A DNA stretch of 64,000 bases from an uncultured Clostridia bacterium. Its GTDB lineage: Bacteria > Bacillota > Clostridia > Peptostreptococcales > Anaerovoracaceae. Each line of letters opens with the position of its first letter. Positions within the stretch are counted from its first letter, which is position 1. The position numbers and the translations under genes were made by a program. The stretch spans positions 50,654-114,653 of the forward strand of contig CALIXS010000019.1 of the NCBI GenBank assembly GCA_938046095.1, given 5' to 3'. This document shows positions 52,783 through 62,730 of the stretch, piece after piece. The notes beneath the pieces are model-generated. The model saw only the letters and a program-made list of their open reading frames with translations, had not been told where the DNA came from and did no database searches.

Positions 52783-54573
52783 ATGCAGACTGAATCCCGA
52801 AAACCGGGGATAATGGATATAATCAGAAGTCCGTATGCTCGCCGCTTTGCGGTCAGATATAGATGGAGCTATATCCTCGGGATGGTTATACTTATAGTCA
52901 TAGACGTTGCTCAGACAAGGGTTCCTCTTATCGTCGGGAATATAATAGACAGAGTTGATGAAGGAACAATAGTATCAGATGATTACAGAAGCGCGATCGT
53001 TACGATGGCGCTGATTTGCGTTCTCGTTCTCGCGGGAAGAATGGGATGGCGCTATTGTATTTTCGGTGCGGCAAGGCATATAGAAAAGGATCTGCGCGAC
53101 GATCTGTTCACACACCTGCTTACTCTTCCGGCTTCGTATTTTCATGAGCACAAGGCGGGCGAGGTCATGGCATACATGACGAACGATATTGAGGCTGTCA
53201 GGATGACATTTGCCGTTATCGTTATGATGGGGATGGACTGCATCACCATAGGCGCCGCCACTGTATACAGCATGGTGACGAAAATCGACCTGCGCCTTTC
53301 AATAATAGCTGTCATTCCGCTGCTGCTCGTAGGACTGATAACGCGCTTTATGGGAAACGAGCTGCACAGGAGATTTACGAGGCGTCAGGAGGCGTTCTCG
53401 GATATTTCAGATTTCGTTCAGGAAAAGCTGTCGGGAATAAGGGTTATCAAAGCCTTTGTTCAGGAGGAAGCCGAGGTAAAGGCTTTTATGAGGGTAAATC
53501 AGGCTTCGAAAACAGCAAACATCAGAGAGACGAGAGTGGCCGCGATAATGTTTCCGTTCATGAGGATGATAACAGGCGTTTCAATTGCTCTTACCGTTTG
53601 TTACGGCGGATACATTGCTGTGCTCGGCAGAATTTCGGCGGGTGATTTCGCGGCGTTCATACAATATCTGAACATGCTCGTCTGGCCGATAGCTTCTATC
53701 GGAAGGATTATAAACGTGGTGACGAGAGGTTCCGCATCGCTCAGGCGCATAGAGGATGTGCTTCATACGGAGTCGGATATCAAAGCCCTTGCGCATGACG
53801 ACGGACAGATGCTGAGCGGTGATATAAGTGTAAGAAATCTTACATTTGCTTATCCGGGCACGAACAGAGCCGTGCTCAGCGATATAAGCTTTGATATACA
53901 CCGGGGCGAAACTATAGGCATAGTGGGCCGTACGGGGGCAGGCAAGACGACGCTCGTCAATCTGTTCATGAGAGTCACAGACCCTCCCGCGGGCACTGTC
54001 TTCGTGGGAGGCAGGGATGTGCACGATGTGACGCTGAAAACGCTTCGAAGCGCTACGGGATACGTTCTGCAGGATGATTTTCTCTTTTCGATGTCCGTTG
54101 CTGACAATATCTCTTTCGGCGACCGCAGCAGGACGCATCGGGAAATAGAAGAGGCGGCAAAGCTCGCATGCGTACACGATAATATTATTGCGTTCAAGGA
54201 CGGTTACGACACGCTCGTAGGCGAGAGGGGCGTTTCTCTTTCGGGCGGTCAGAAGCAGAGAATAGCCATCGCCCGCGCTTTGATCCTCGACCCTGAAATT
54301 CTCATACTCGACGATTCTCTTTCGGCGGTAGATACGGATACTGAAGAAAAAATAAAGGAAAATCTGAGGCGTGCGCGCAAAGGCAGGACGACGATAATAA
54401 TCGCGCACAGAATGTCTACGCTTCAGGACGCTGACAATATAATGGTTCTTGAGGACGGGACGATATCGGAGTTCGGAAATCACGATCAGCTCATGGCGCG
54501 CGGCGGATTTTATGCCGAGCTTTACAACCGTCAGCTCATGGAAAAAAAGAGAGAGGAGGAGTACAGGCTTTGA
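52783..54573 (+). CDS. ABC exporter subunit A (degenerate ATP site half)
   Basis: A 596-residue fused permease-ATPase: six membrane helices (about 15-315) and an ABC domain with Walker A VGRTGAGKTTL, signature LSGGQKQRIAIARAL and H-loop IAHRMST. After Walker B the catalytic Glu is Asp (LILDDSLSAVD), as in the regulatory half of heterodimeric exporters (TM287/288, YheIH, LmrCD types). It overlaps the next gene by four bases, its evident partner. ATG 52783 has CGAGG upstream; a TTG at 52729 lacks one. Substrate unknown (drug, lipid or peptide). Confidence 0.92.
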   Translation: MQTESRKPGIMDIIRSPYARRFAVRYRWSYILGMVILIVIDVAQTRVPLIVGNIIDRVDEGTIVSDDYRSAIVTMALICVLVLAGRMGWRYCIFGAARHIEKDLRDDLFTHLLTLPASYFHEHKAGEVMAYMTNDIEAVRMTFAVIVMMGMDCITIGAATVYSMVTKIDLRLSIIAVIPLLLVGLITRFMGNELHRRFTRRQEAFSDISDFVQEKLSGIRVIKAFVQEEAEVKAFMRVNQASKTANIRETRVAAIMFPFMRMITGVSIALTVCYGGYIAVLGRISAGDFAAFIQYLNMLVWPIASIGRIINVVTRGSASLRRIEDVLHTESDIKALAHDDGQMLSGDISVRNLTFAYPGTNRAVLSDISFDIHRGETIGIVGRTGAGKTTLVNLFMRVTDPPAGTVFVGGRDVHDVTLKTLRSATGYVLQDDFLFSMSVADNISFGDRSRTHREIEEAAKLACVHDNIIAFKDGYDTLVGERGVSLSGGQKQRIAIARALILDPEILILDDSLSAVDTDTEEKIKENLRRARKGRTTIIIAHRMSTLQDADNIMVLEDGTISEFGNHDQLMARGGFYAELYNRQLMEKKREEEYRL

Positions 54574-56402
54574 ATGAAGACAATGCCGTAATGAAAAGTA
54601 AAACAAAGCATCCTTTTCTGAGACTCCTCTCATACGGAGTGCCGTATACCGGATGGTTTGCGCTTGCTCTCGCTATAATTCTGGCATCGGTATGGGTTGA
54701 GCTGTATCAGCCCAAGCTGCTCGGCGATGTCGTCGACGATTTTGTCGGCAGGTATGAGCTTGTTAAGACTGACGGGGCATCGCTCGGCGAGCTGAAGGCG
54801 GCGCGCGCGGATGACATATCGGGTGTCATACAGACGGGTATAAAATACATGATATCCGTCATAGCGGCGTTCGCCCTTACGTACCTTCAGGCTATGATAC
54901 TCGCCACGACGAGCCAGAAGATCATATACAATCTGAGAAATGAACTTTTCGGACACCTGGCGAGGCTTCACACGGGCTTTTTTAATGATAATCCGGTCGG
55001 AAGGCTCGTGACGAGAGTGACAAACGACTGTGAAACGGTTGATGAGCTGTTCACGGAAGTTATAGTCAACATATTAAAGGGATTTTTTCTGCTGATAGGC
55101 GTGGTTGTTATGATGCTGAGGTATAATGCGGATCTGGCTCTGCATATATTTATCGTCATACCTCTCATTACGATAACGACGTTCGTTTTTACAAAATCGA
55201 CCCGCAGGATATACCGACACATAAGAGCTTTGATATCCGACCTGAACGGGTTCGTGGCCGAGCGGATAATGGGCATGGAGGTGGTTCAGACCTTTAACGC
55301 CGAGGGCGATGTGGGCGGTGATTTCAGGAAAAAGACCGAAGCGTTGCGCAGGACTAATATGAAGCAGCTTTTCGCGTTTGCGCTTTACAGTCCGGTGTCG
55401 TATGTTATGAATATACTTGCGCTCGCGATTCTCGTCGTTCGCGGCGGACAAATGGTAACGGAGAGTATCGTGACGATAGGTACCCTCGTGGCGTTCCAGA
55501 GGTATATAAGCAAATTTTTTCAGCCTATCGAGCAGCTTGCGGAAGAGTTTAACACGATACAGTCGGCTATGGCGTGTGCAGAGCGCATTTTCTGGCTGCT
55601 CGACACCGAGCCGGAGGTTGCGGATGCGCCGGACGCTTTGCACTTTGATGCCTTCAGGGGCGATATAGAGTTCAGGCATGTCTGGTTCGCGTACAGGGAG
55701 GGAGATTGGGTTCTTAAGGACGTATCTTTTCACATCAGGCCGGGCGAACGCATAGCTTTTGTCGGTGCGACGGGCGCCGGAAAGACTACCGTACAGAATC
55801 TGATATGTCGCTACTTCGATATTCAGAAGGGTGAAATACTTATCGACGGCACCGATATACGAAAGATCGCTCTGAACGACCTGCGCGGCAACATAGGTGA
55901 GATGCTTCAGGATGTTTTCCTTTTTTCCGGGACGGTCAGCGATAATATAAGGCTTGAACGCGGCGACATATCCGATGCCGAGATCGCTACAGCCGCCGAG
56001 ACTGTTAACGCGGACACATTTATCGAAAACCTGAGCGGACGATACGATTACAAGGTGATAGAGCGGGGTGCGGCATTTTCAGCCGGGCAGAGACAGCTGC
56101 TGTCGTTTGCGAGAACACTGGCATTCAGACCGTCGGTTCTTATTCTCGACGAGGCGACCGCTAACATAGACACCGATACGGAAATACTGATACAGGACGC
56201 GCTGCATAAACTTATGCAGCGGCGTACGACAATAATAGTTGCGCACAGGCTTTCAACAATCAGAAACGTTGACAGGATAATCGTCATGAACAAAGGAAAA
56301 ATAGCCGAGCAGGGCAGTCATCAGGAACTGCTTGCCGGGGGCGGCATATACTATAAGCTGTATAAGCTGCAATATGAGCACGAGGCTGACGGTGAGGCGT
56401 AA
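54570..56402 (+). CDS. ABC exporter subunit B (catalytic half)
   Basis: A 610-residue fused permease-ATPase. Walker A is VGATGAGKTTV, Walker B/catalytic Glu LILDEATANID, H-loop VAHRLST. The signature reads FSAGQRQLLSFAR, an atypical LSGGQ, which would pair with the Asp-bearing site of subunit A; together they give one consensus and one degenerate ATP site, as in known heterodimers. Start TTG at 54570 with GGAGGAG eight bases upstream, overlapping the previous TGA. Confidence 0.93.
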   Translation: MNEDNAVMKSKTKHPFLRLLSYGVPYTGWFALALAIILASVWVELYQPKLLGDVVDDFVGRYELVKTDGASLGELKAARADDISGVIQTGIKYMISVIAAFALTYLQAMILATTSQKIIYNLRNELFGHLARLHTGFFNDNPVGRLVTRVTNDCETVDELFTEVIVNILKGFFLLIGVVVMMLRYNADLALHIFIVIPLITITTFVFTKSTRRIYRHIRALISDLNGFVAERIMGMEVVQTFNAEGDVGGDFRKKTEALRRTNMKQLFAFALYSPVSYVMNILALAILVVRGGQMVTESIVTIGTLVAFQRYISKFFQPIEQLAEEFNTIQSAMACAERIFWLLDTEPEVADAPDALHFDAFRGDIEFRHVWFAYREGDWVLKDVSFHIRPGERIAFVGATGAGKTTVQNLICRYFDIQKGEILIDGTDIRKIALNDLRGNIGEMLQDVFLFSGTVSDNIRLERGDISDAEIATAAETVNADTFIENLSGRYDYKVIERGAAFSAGQRQLLSFARTLAFRPSVLILDEATANIDTDTEILIQDALHKLMQRRTTIIVAHRLSTIRNVDRIIVMNKGKIAEQGSHQELLAGGGIYYKLYKLQYEHEADGEA

Positions 56403-56474
56403 TGCACGCTTTCGCGGGGCACTTCACGGTTGAGTGCCGGTAATCGGTAAGCACCGGCGAAAAAGCCTGACGAA

Positions 56475-56515
56475 AAAAGTCTGAGGAGAATGTGTTCTCT
56501 TCAGACTTTTATTCC
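56475..56515 (+). terminator. Terminator after the ABC exporter
   Basis: AAAAGTCTGA (56475-56484) pairs with TCAGACTTTT (56501-56510); the stem continues through GGAGAA/TTCTCT with a G-T pair and a TGTG loop; ATT follows. Confidence 0.85.
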
Positions 56516-56571
56516 GTCTTTTGTTCTGTCGTGCTCACGTATGTTCACGCGGTCTTTAGGTCTTTATGCGG

Positions 56572-57948
56572 TTACTCAGTTGCAGGGAGTGAGGAAAGGC
56601 TCTTTTCGAGCTCTTCATCGGCAGGAATGTAGTCCGTCATCTGTCCGTCGTTGAACTGCTTATATGCAGTCAGATCAAAATATCCCGTGCCGGTCAGGCC
56701 GAAGAGGATATTCTTTTGTTCACCCGTCTCCTTGCATTTAAGAGCTTCGTCTATCGCAACCTTAATTGCGTGGCTGCTTTCCGGAGCAGGGAGAATACCC
56801 TCTACGCGTGCGAAGGTCTCTGCCGCACGGAATACATCCGTCTGGGCTGCGGCACGCGCTTCAATAAGCCCCTGATCGTACAGCTCGGAAAGTATCGGAC
56901 TCATACCGTGGTATCTGAGACCGCCTGCGTGATTCGGAGCCGGTATATAACCTGAGCCGAGCGTGTACATCTTAGCAAGAGGGCAGACCCTGCCGGTATC
57001 GCAGAAGTCGTAGGCGTATCTGCCGCGAGTAAGGCTCGGGCATGATGCGGGCTCTACGGCGATAAACCTGTATTCGTTCTCGCCGCGAAGCTGCCTGCCC
57101 ACAAATGTGCTTATGAGCCCGCCGAGGTTTGAACCGCCGCCGGCGCAGCCGATAATTATATCCGGATCGATATCGTACTTGTCCATAGCAGTCATCGTTT
57201 CCTGACCTATTATCGACTGGTGCAGAAGCACCTGATTGAGCACCGAGCCGAGAACATATCTGTATCCGCCGGCCGAAGTTGCGGTTTCAACGGCTTCCGA
57301 TATGGCGCAGCCCAGACTTCCTGTCGTTCCGGGGTGCTCGGCGAGTATCTTCCTGCCGATCGCCGTCGTCCCGGACGGAGACGGTGTTACTGACGCGCCG
57401 TAGGTTCTCATCACCTCGCGGCGGAACGGCTTCTGCTCATATGAGACTTTTACCATAAAGACTTTGCAGTCCAGATCAAAATACGAACACGCCATCGAAA
57501 GGGCTGTTCCCCACTGACCGGCTCCCGTTTCAGTAGTAACACCCTTAAGCCCCTGTTTTTTCGCGTAGTATGCCTGCGCGATCGCGGAGTTGAGCTTATG
57601 CGATCCGCTCGTGTTGTTGCCCTCAAATTTGTAATAGATGTGAGCGGGCGTTTCGAGCTTTTCTTCCAGGCAATATGCCCTTATGAGCGGTGACGGCCTG
57701 TACATCCTGTAAAAATCCCGAATTTCCGCGGGGATGGGTATAAACCTCGTCTCGTCATCGAGCTCCTGTCTTATGAGCTCATCGCAGAATATCGGTCTCA
57801 TCTCCTCGAATTTCAGAGGCTTGCCGGTAGCCGGACTGAGCAGCGGAGCAGGCTTTTTTTTCATATCCGCTCTAACGTTGTAGTAATGGGAAGGCATTTC
57901 GCTCTCCGACAGATAGATCTTGTAAGGTATCTCTTTTGTTGTTGACAT
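56572..57948 (-). CDS. trpB: TrpB2-type tryptophan synthase beta-like enzyme
   Basis: A 458-residue PLP enzyme of the TrpB2 group, longer at the N terminus than classical TrpB. EGNNTSGSHKLNSAIAQAYY near residue 95 holds the PLP Lys, ETGAGQWGTALSMAC near 125 the conserved Glu, and GCAGGGSNLGG near 259 the phosphate-binding loop. It joins indole and serine to make tryptophan. No trpA or other trp gene flanks it, so it may salvage indole. Start at 57948 follows GGGAGAA; a frame reaching 58128 runs through the T-box leader. Controlled by the Trp T-box. Confidence 0.94.
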   Translation of the reverse strand: MSTTKEIPYKIYLSESEMPSHYYNVRADMKKKPAPLLSPATGKPLKFEEMRPIFCDELIRQELDDETRFIPIPAEIRDFYRMYRPSPLIRAYCLEEKLETPAHIYYKFEGNNTSGSHKLNSAIAQAYYAKKQGLKGVTTETGAGQWGTALSMACSYFDLDCKVFMVKVSYEQKPFRREVMRTYGASVTPSPSGTTAIGRKILAEHPGTTGSLGCAISEAVETATSAGGYRYVLGSVLNQVLLHQSIIGQETMTAMDKYDIDPDIIIGCAGGGSNLGGLISTFVGRQLRGENEYRFIAVEPASCPSLTRGRYAYDFCDTGRVCPLAKMYTLGSGYIPAPNHAGGLRYHGMSPILSELYDQGLIEARAAAQTDVFRAAETFARVEGILPAPESSHAIKVAIDEALKCKETGEQKNILFGLTGTGYFDLTAYKQFNDGQMTDYIPADEELEKSLSSLPATE

Positions 57949-57982
57949 TTTTTTCTCCCTTCGAATACCTGACGACGAGGGA

Positions 57983-58290
57983 CAAAAATAGGCTCCTGTC
58001 CCAAATGCTGGGACAGGAGCCGTTATTGTCGTCTCCTGCGGTGCCACCCGGCTTGGTATCGCAACCGATACCCTCTCAGGCATACTATCATATGCCGACG
58101 CCTGTAACGGAGCATCATGCCGTCGCACCTACATAGCATGCACACTGACGCGATGAAAACCGCGGTCTGTGCGGAGCCGTTCGGATTGCCCTCTGGAGCC
58201 CATTCCTTTCGATCTCTTTCGTCCCGCCTCTCACCGTCGGCGGGTCTCTGTAACGCGAATACCGAAAATACTATTTCTCCTTCATCGGTT
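57983..58290 (-). promoter_or_regulatory. T-box riboswitch, tryptophan specific
   Basis: On the complement: stem I with AGAGA and GGTGAGAGG elements, a specifier TGG at 58202-58200 within GGAATGGGCTCC, then the T-box GGGTGGCACCGC (about 58049-58038), and a terminator GGCTCCTGTCCC/GGGACAGGAGCC (58021-57991) with a T-rich tail. The UGGC of the T-box pairs with GCCA, matching the G73 discriminator of tRNA-Trp. Uncharged tRNA-Trp would permit read-through into trpB. Confidence 0.93.
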
Positions 58291-58307
58291 TGTTTAAGTT
58301 TGAAATA

Positions 58308-58336
58308 ATACTACACCAACGCCGACGGCATGTCAA
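58308..58336 (-). promoter_or_regulatory. Promoter of the T-box/trpB transcript
   Basis: On the complement: TTGACA (58336-58331), 17 bp, TAGTAT (58313-58308). Confidence 0.85.
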
Positions 58337-58383
58337 CCGTTTTTGCAGGAACTGATTTTACGCTTATTATTCTGCTTACCTTT

Positions 58384-58659
58384 TTATTTTTGCGAAGCTG
58401 CTATTGCGATTATCTCTGAGTATCTCTCGATGATTTTATCGTAGTTGTCGCGCTTGTGCGGAAAAAGGCATCCGCTGCAGTCCTTGAAGCCGTTGTCGAG
58501 ATATTTGAAATTGCCGCCGCATTTCGAACCCAGCGCATACAGCGGGCAATAACAGAACAGGCAGTTGAAATTCTCTATATCGTTCGTTTTGTGACAAGGA
58601 AAAAACTCACATTCCTTGTGCTGAAAAAATTTGTAGTTACTCGTCGTCATCTCTTTCAT
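58384..58659 (-). CDS. Cysteine-rich small domain protein
   Basis: A 91-residue protein of the cysteine-rich small-domain family. Cys and His residues are arranged as ECEFFPCHK, NCLFCYCPLYALGSKCGG and DCSGCLFPHKRDNYDKIIERY, likely binding zinc or an Fe-S cluster. In other genomes such domains sit near cobalamin or metal-handling genes, but nothing nearby here confirms that. AAGGAGG is six bases before the ATG. Confidence 0.88.
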   Translation of the reverse strand: MKEMTTSNYKFFQHKECEFFPCHKTNDIENFNCLFCYCPLYALGSKCGGNFKYLDNGFKDCSGCLFPHKRDNYDKIIERYSEIIAIAASQK

Positions 58660-58896
58660 TTTGTACCTCCTTGTCGCTCGAATCGCCGCCTACCGCAATA
58701 ATCATAGCATAAAAATGCCGGCGCAACAACTTTGCCGCGGCAGTGTGCAGGGGCGGAGGCGCTTTGCTGTTTCGCAATATAAACGGTTTTGCGCTTTTGA
58801 CTTTTTTGTTCATCGTATATGTGGTAAAATTATAAAAAAACATGATACGAGCCGATGTGAAAGCAATTGTGTCAGAGACGGTTCATATCATTTATC

Positions 58897-58924
58897 TCCG
58901 GGCGCCGTTGTGCCTGCGCCCGGA
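58897..58924 (+). repeat. Hairpin in the dnaE leader next to the ribosome site
   Basis: TCCGGGCGC (58897-58905) and GCGCCCGGA (58916-58924), perfect 9-bp stem, ending five bases before GGAGG. It follows a TGGTAAAAT extended -10 at about 58822-58830 and may modulate translation. Confidence 0.6.
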
Positions 58925-58941
58925 TTTACGGAGGTATATAC

Positions 58942-61900
58942 GTGGCATTTACGCATCTTCATGTACATACGGAATACAGTCTGCTTGACGGAGCGGCGAG
59001 GATAAAGCAGCTTGTCGCAAGAGCCGCGGAGCTCGGCATGGACTCGCTTGCCATCACCGACCACGGCGTCATGTTCGGAGTGATAGACTTTTACAAGGAA
59101 TGCCGCAAAAACGGGATCAAGCCTGTCATTGGCTGCGAAATCTATATGGCCGCGCGCTCAATGCACGACAAGGATCCGGACAGGGACAGATATCAGAACC
59201 ATCTGTTGCTCCTCGCGGAGAACAACGACGGGTACAGAAACCTTATTAAGATAGTATCAAAGGGGTTCACCGAGGGCTTTTATTATAAGCCGCGTGTGGA
59301 TAAGAGCATTCTCAGACGGTTCAGCGGGGGAATCATAGCCACAAGCGCCTGTCTTGCGGGCAGGGTACAGCAGTGCCTGCTCAACCGCGATTACGACGGA
59401 GCCAGAAGAGAGGCTGTGGAGTTGGAGGAAATATTCGGACGCGGCAATTTCTTCCTTGAGCTTCAGGATCAGGGGCTCGACGAGGAACAGAACATCAACC
59501 CTTTGCTCGTTAAGCTGTCGGAGGAGACCGGAATACCGCTCGTCGCGACGAATGATGTCCATTACATAAGGCGGGAAGACGCCGAGGCGCACGACGTTTT
59601 GCTGGCGATACAGACTGCAACGAGTGTTAACGACAGCAAGCGCATGCGCTTTCCCAACGACCAGTTCTACCTCAAGAGCGAGGATGAGATGAGGCGCATA
59701 TTTGCCTATGCTCCGGAGGCGGTAGAAAATACGCATCGTATTGCCGAACGCTGCAATGTTTCGTTTGTTTTCGGCGAATATCATCTGCCTCAGTTCGTAT
59801 CGCCGGAGGGATATTCAAATAGGGATTATTTGCGCAGACTTTGCGGCAACGGCCTGAGCGAGAGATACGATGACGTTACGCCGAAGCTGAAAGAGAGGCT
59901 TGAAAATGAGCTGAACGTAATAGAGTCGATGGGGTACGTCGAGTATTTTCTGATAGTCTGGGATTTTATACATTATGCGAAGACTCACGGCATAGCCGTA
60001 GGGCCGGGCAGAGGTTCGGGGGCGGGCAGCATCGTGGCTTACTGCCTCAGGATCACCGATATCGATCCGATAAAATATAACCTTATTTTCGAAAGATTTT
60101 TGAACCCCGAGCGCGTGAGTATGCCCGATATAGACGTCGATTTCTGCATCGAGCGGCGCGGTGAGGTCATAGAATACGTAAGAGAAAAGTACGGCGAATC
60201 AAACGTATCGCAGATAATTACGTTCGGCACTATGAAGGCAAAGCAGGCAATCAGGGATGTGGGAAGAGCGCTTGACCTCACGTACGCCGAGGCCGACAGA
60301 ATAGCAAAAGCCGTGCCTTTCAGCCTCGACATGACAATAGATAAGGCTATGGAAACAAATCCGGAGCTCAGGGGTATGTACGAATCCGATTCCAAGGTGG
60401 CCAAGGTTATAGATATGGCGCGAAGGATAGAGGGAATGCCGCGCAATGCCTCGACGCACGCCGCAGGAGTCGTGATATCGAAGCTTCCGCTCGACGAGTA
60501 CGTGCCGCTTTACCTGTCCGACAAAGGTATCGCCACGCAGTTCAACATGACGACGATCGAGGAACTCGGTCTGCTCAAGATGGACTTTCTCGGTCTCAGA
60601 AACCTGACGGTAATCAGGGATGCGCTCGCGATGATAGAAGAAAACCACGGAGTTGCTATAGATTTTTCAAATATGAACTATGATGATCCGCAGGTCTACG
60701 AGATGATCGCGGACGGCAATACGGACGGTGTGTTCCAGCTCGAGAGCCGCGGCATGACGGACTTCATGAAAAACCTCAAGCCGACGTGCTTTGAGGATAT
60801 CATAGCAGGTATTTCGCTTTACAGGCCGGGACCGATGGATTCGATACCGAAGTATATAGAGAATAAAAAAAATCCGGACGGTATAAGATACGTTACACCG
60901 GAGCTGGAGCACATACTCGGCGTTACATACGGTTGTCTCGTATATCAGGAGCAGGTAATGCAGACGGTCAGAGATCTGGCCGGCTACAGTTACGGCAGAT
61001 CCGACCTCGTGCGCCGCGCGATGAGTAAGAAAAAGCACGATGTAATGATGGAGGAAAAGGAGTGGTTCATAAACGGCAAACTCGGCGAGGACGGCAGTAT
61101 CGAGATACCCGGCTGTGTCAGAAATGGCATCAGCAGCGAGGCCGCGGAAACGATTTTTGCCGACATGGCGTCCTTTGCTCAATACGCGTTCAATAAATCA
61201 CACGCAGCGGCATACGCGGTTATCGCGTTTGAAACGGGTTATCTCAAGAGGTATTATCCGGTGGAATTTATGGCAGCGCTTATGACGAGTGTCATGGGGG
61301 ATACTGCCGCAATATCAAAGTATATTGCCAACTGCCGCGACATGGGTATAGAGGTTTTGCCTCCGTCTATTACCGAAAGTCAGAAGAAATTCTCGGTCAG
61401 GGACGGCAGGATACGTTTTGGTCTCATGGCGATAAAAAACGTCGGAGAAAACGCTATAGACAGCATCATAAAGACGAGGGAGGAGCACGGCGCACCTAAG
61501 GATATATTCGATTTCATAAACAGCGCGGATACATCAGTCGTAAATAAAAAAGCCGTCGAGAGCCTGATCAAGGCGGGAGCTTTTGATTCGCTGAATCCCA
61601 ACAGAGCAGCGCATATGGCTGTGTATGAGACTCTCCTCGAGTCGGCACAGGCGAATGCCAAAAAGAACATAGAGGGACAGCTGTCACTGTTCCAGCTGAA
61701 CAGCGAGGAGATGGATGCAGGCGACGTGAGGATGAATCTGCCCGATGTCGAGAATTTTGACAGGGAGTATCTGCTCAGTCTCGAAAAGGAGATGACCGGC
61801 GTATATATAAGCGACCATCCGCTAAACAGATACCGCGAAAAATTAGATAAGATAGCCACTATCAAGACGATTGATCTGCAAAGCTTTGAGGACGGGCAGT

Positions 61901-62730
61901 CGGCGCTCCGTGGCGGTCGGTCCGATATCGACGATGGCCGAACAACGTTCGACGCCGGCCGGTCCGCGTCAGATGGCGATCAGCCCGCGCTCCGTGGCGG
62001 TCGGGCCGATATCGACGATGGCCGAACAGCATTCGACGCCGGCCGGTCCGTACTCAGGGACGGCCAGAGCGTTATAATAGCAGGTATGGTTTCGGGTATC
62101 CGCACGCTCATAACGAAAAAAAACAAGCTCATGGCTTTTGTTCAGCTTGAGGATCTTTACGGTACGGCAGAGGTTGTTGTATTCCCGACAGTATTTGAGC
62201 GAGCCGGAGACTGTATACGCGAGGATTCCGTCATCGTGGTCTCAGGCAGGCTCGACGTAAGAGATGATGAGCAGGCGAAAATCCTTGCGGATAACATAAC
62301 CGACATCGCGAATGCCGATAAGCTTGCAGAGGAGTTCACGTCGAGGAGCAGGAGCGCTTCTCATGCCCCGCATTTCGGCCGAAACGCTTCGATGCACGCT
62401 TTGCAGCAGGGGAGTCACGGCTGGCAGCACAATGCAAAACAAAGGCGCGACGACTCGCATGCAAGAAGCATCTCAGCCCGCGTAAAGATAAGGATCCCCG
62501 AAGAGGGTTCCATTGCCGGAACCGCAGGTGCAATGACAGAAAGGGAAGTGCTGAACGCAATCAAAAAGATTACTGACGCCTACCCGGGGAGCGAACCTCC
62601 GATGATATATCTCAGGAACGGCAAAATAGTTACTACGGGCAGCGGAGTAAGGCCGACGCTTGCGTTCGCTGAGCGGATGGCTGAACTTGTCGGCAACGCA
62701 AACATCAGGATAAGGGAGATAGCAAGGTGA
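58942..62730 (+). CDS. dnaE: DNA polymerase III alpha subunit DnaE
   Basis: A 1262-residue replicative polymerase. The PHP domain starts at once (FTHLHVHTEYSLLDGAARI); the polymerase motifs include GPGRGSGAGSIVAYCL (near 355) and catalytic PDIDVDFCIERRGEVIEYV (near 395). The helix-hairpin-helix and an OB domain (VIIAGMVSGIRTLITKKNKL) come later. Just before the OB domain is an insertion of two 28-residue repeats. GGAGG places the GTG start at 58942; an upstream frame to 58867 is not needed. pfkA starts inside its stop codon, a common clostridial pairing. Confidence 0.96.
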   Translation: MAFTHLHVHTEYSLLDGAARIKQLVARAAELGMDSLAITDHGVMFGVIDFYKECRKNGIKPVIGCEIYMAARSMHDKDPDRDRYQNHLLLLAENNDGYRNLIKIVSKGFTEGFYYKPRVDKSILRRFSGGIIATSACLAGRVQQCLLNRDYDGARREAVELEEIFGRGNFFLELQDQGLDEEQNINPLLVKLSEETGIPLVATNDVHYIRREDAEAHDVLLAIQTATSVNDSKRMRFPNDQFYLKSEDEMRRIFAYAPEAVENTHRIAERCNVSFVFGEYHLPQFVSPEGYSNRDYLRRLCGNGLSERYDDVTPKLKERLENELNVIESMGYVEYFLIVWDFIHYAKTHGIAVGPGRGSGAGSIVAYCLRITDIDPIKYNLIFERFLNPERVSMPDIDVDFCIERRGEVIEYVREKYGESNVSQIITFGTMKAKQAIRDVGRALDLTYAEADRIAKAVPFSLDMTIDKAMETNPELRGMYESDSKVAKVIDMARRIEGMPRNASTHAAGVVISKLPLDEYVPLYLSDKGIATQFNMTTIEELGLLKMDFLGLRNLTVIRDALAMIEENHGVAIDFSNMNYDDPQVYEMIADGNTDGVFQLESRGMTDFMKNLKPTCFEDIIAGISLYRPGPMDSIPKYIENKKNPDGIRYVTPELEHILGVTYGCLVYQEQVMQTVRDLAGYSYGRSDLVRRAMSKKKHDVMMEEKEWFINGKLGEDGSIEIPGCVRNGISSEAAETIFADMASFAQYAFNKSHAAAYAVIAFETGYLKRYYPVEFMAALMTSVMGDTAAISKYIANCRDMGIEVLPPSITESQKKFSVRDGRIRFGLMAIKNVGENAIDSIIKTREEHGAPKDIFDFINSADTSVVNKKAVESLIKAGAFDSLNPNRAAHMAVYETLLESAQANAKKNIEGQLSLFQLNSEEMDAGDVRMNLPDVENFDREYLLSLEKEMTGVYISDHPLNRYREKLDKIATIKTIDLQSFEDGQSALRGGRSDIDDGRTTFDAGRSASDGDQPALRGGRADIDDGRTAFDAGRSVLRDGQSVIIAGMVSGIRTLITKKNKLMAFVQLEDLYGTAEVVVFPTVFERAGDCIREDSVIVVSGRLDVRDDEQAKILADNITDIANADKLAEEFTSRSRSASHAPHFGRNASMHALQQGSHGWQHNAKQRRDDSHARSISARVKIRIPEEGSIAGTAGAMTEREVLNAIKKITDAYPGSEPPMIYLRNGKIVTTGSGVRPTLAFAERMAELVGNANIRIREIAR
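61903..62070 (+). repeat. Two 84-bp tandem repeats inside dnaE
   Basis: The block starting GCGCTCCGTGGCGGTCGG at 61903 recurs at 61987 with only a few differences in its first 63 bases. Each encodes 28 residues beginning ALRGGRxDIDDGRTxFDAGR. The reading frame is kept. Confidence 0.9.

Noticed and set aside
57949..58128. 60-residue N-terminal extension of TrpB2
   Set aside because: It is the translation of the T-box anti-terminator region; ribosome site and homology start at 57948.
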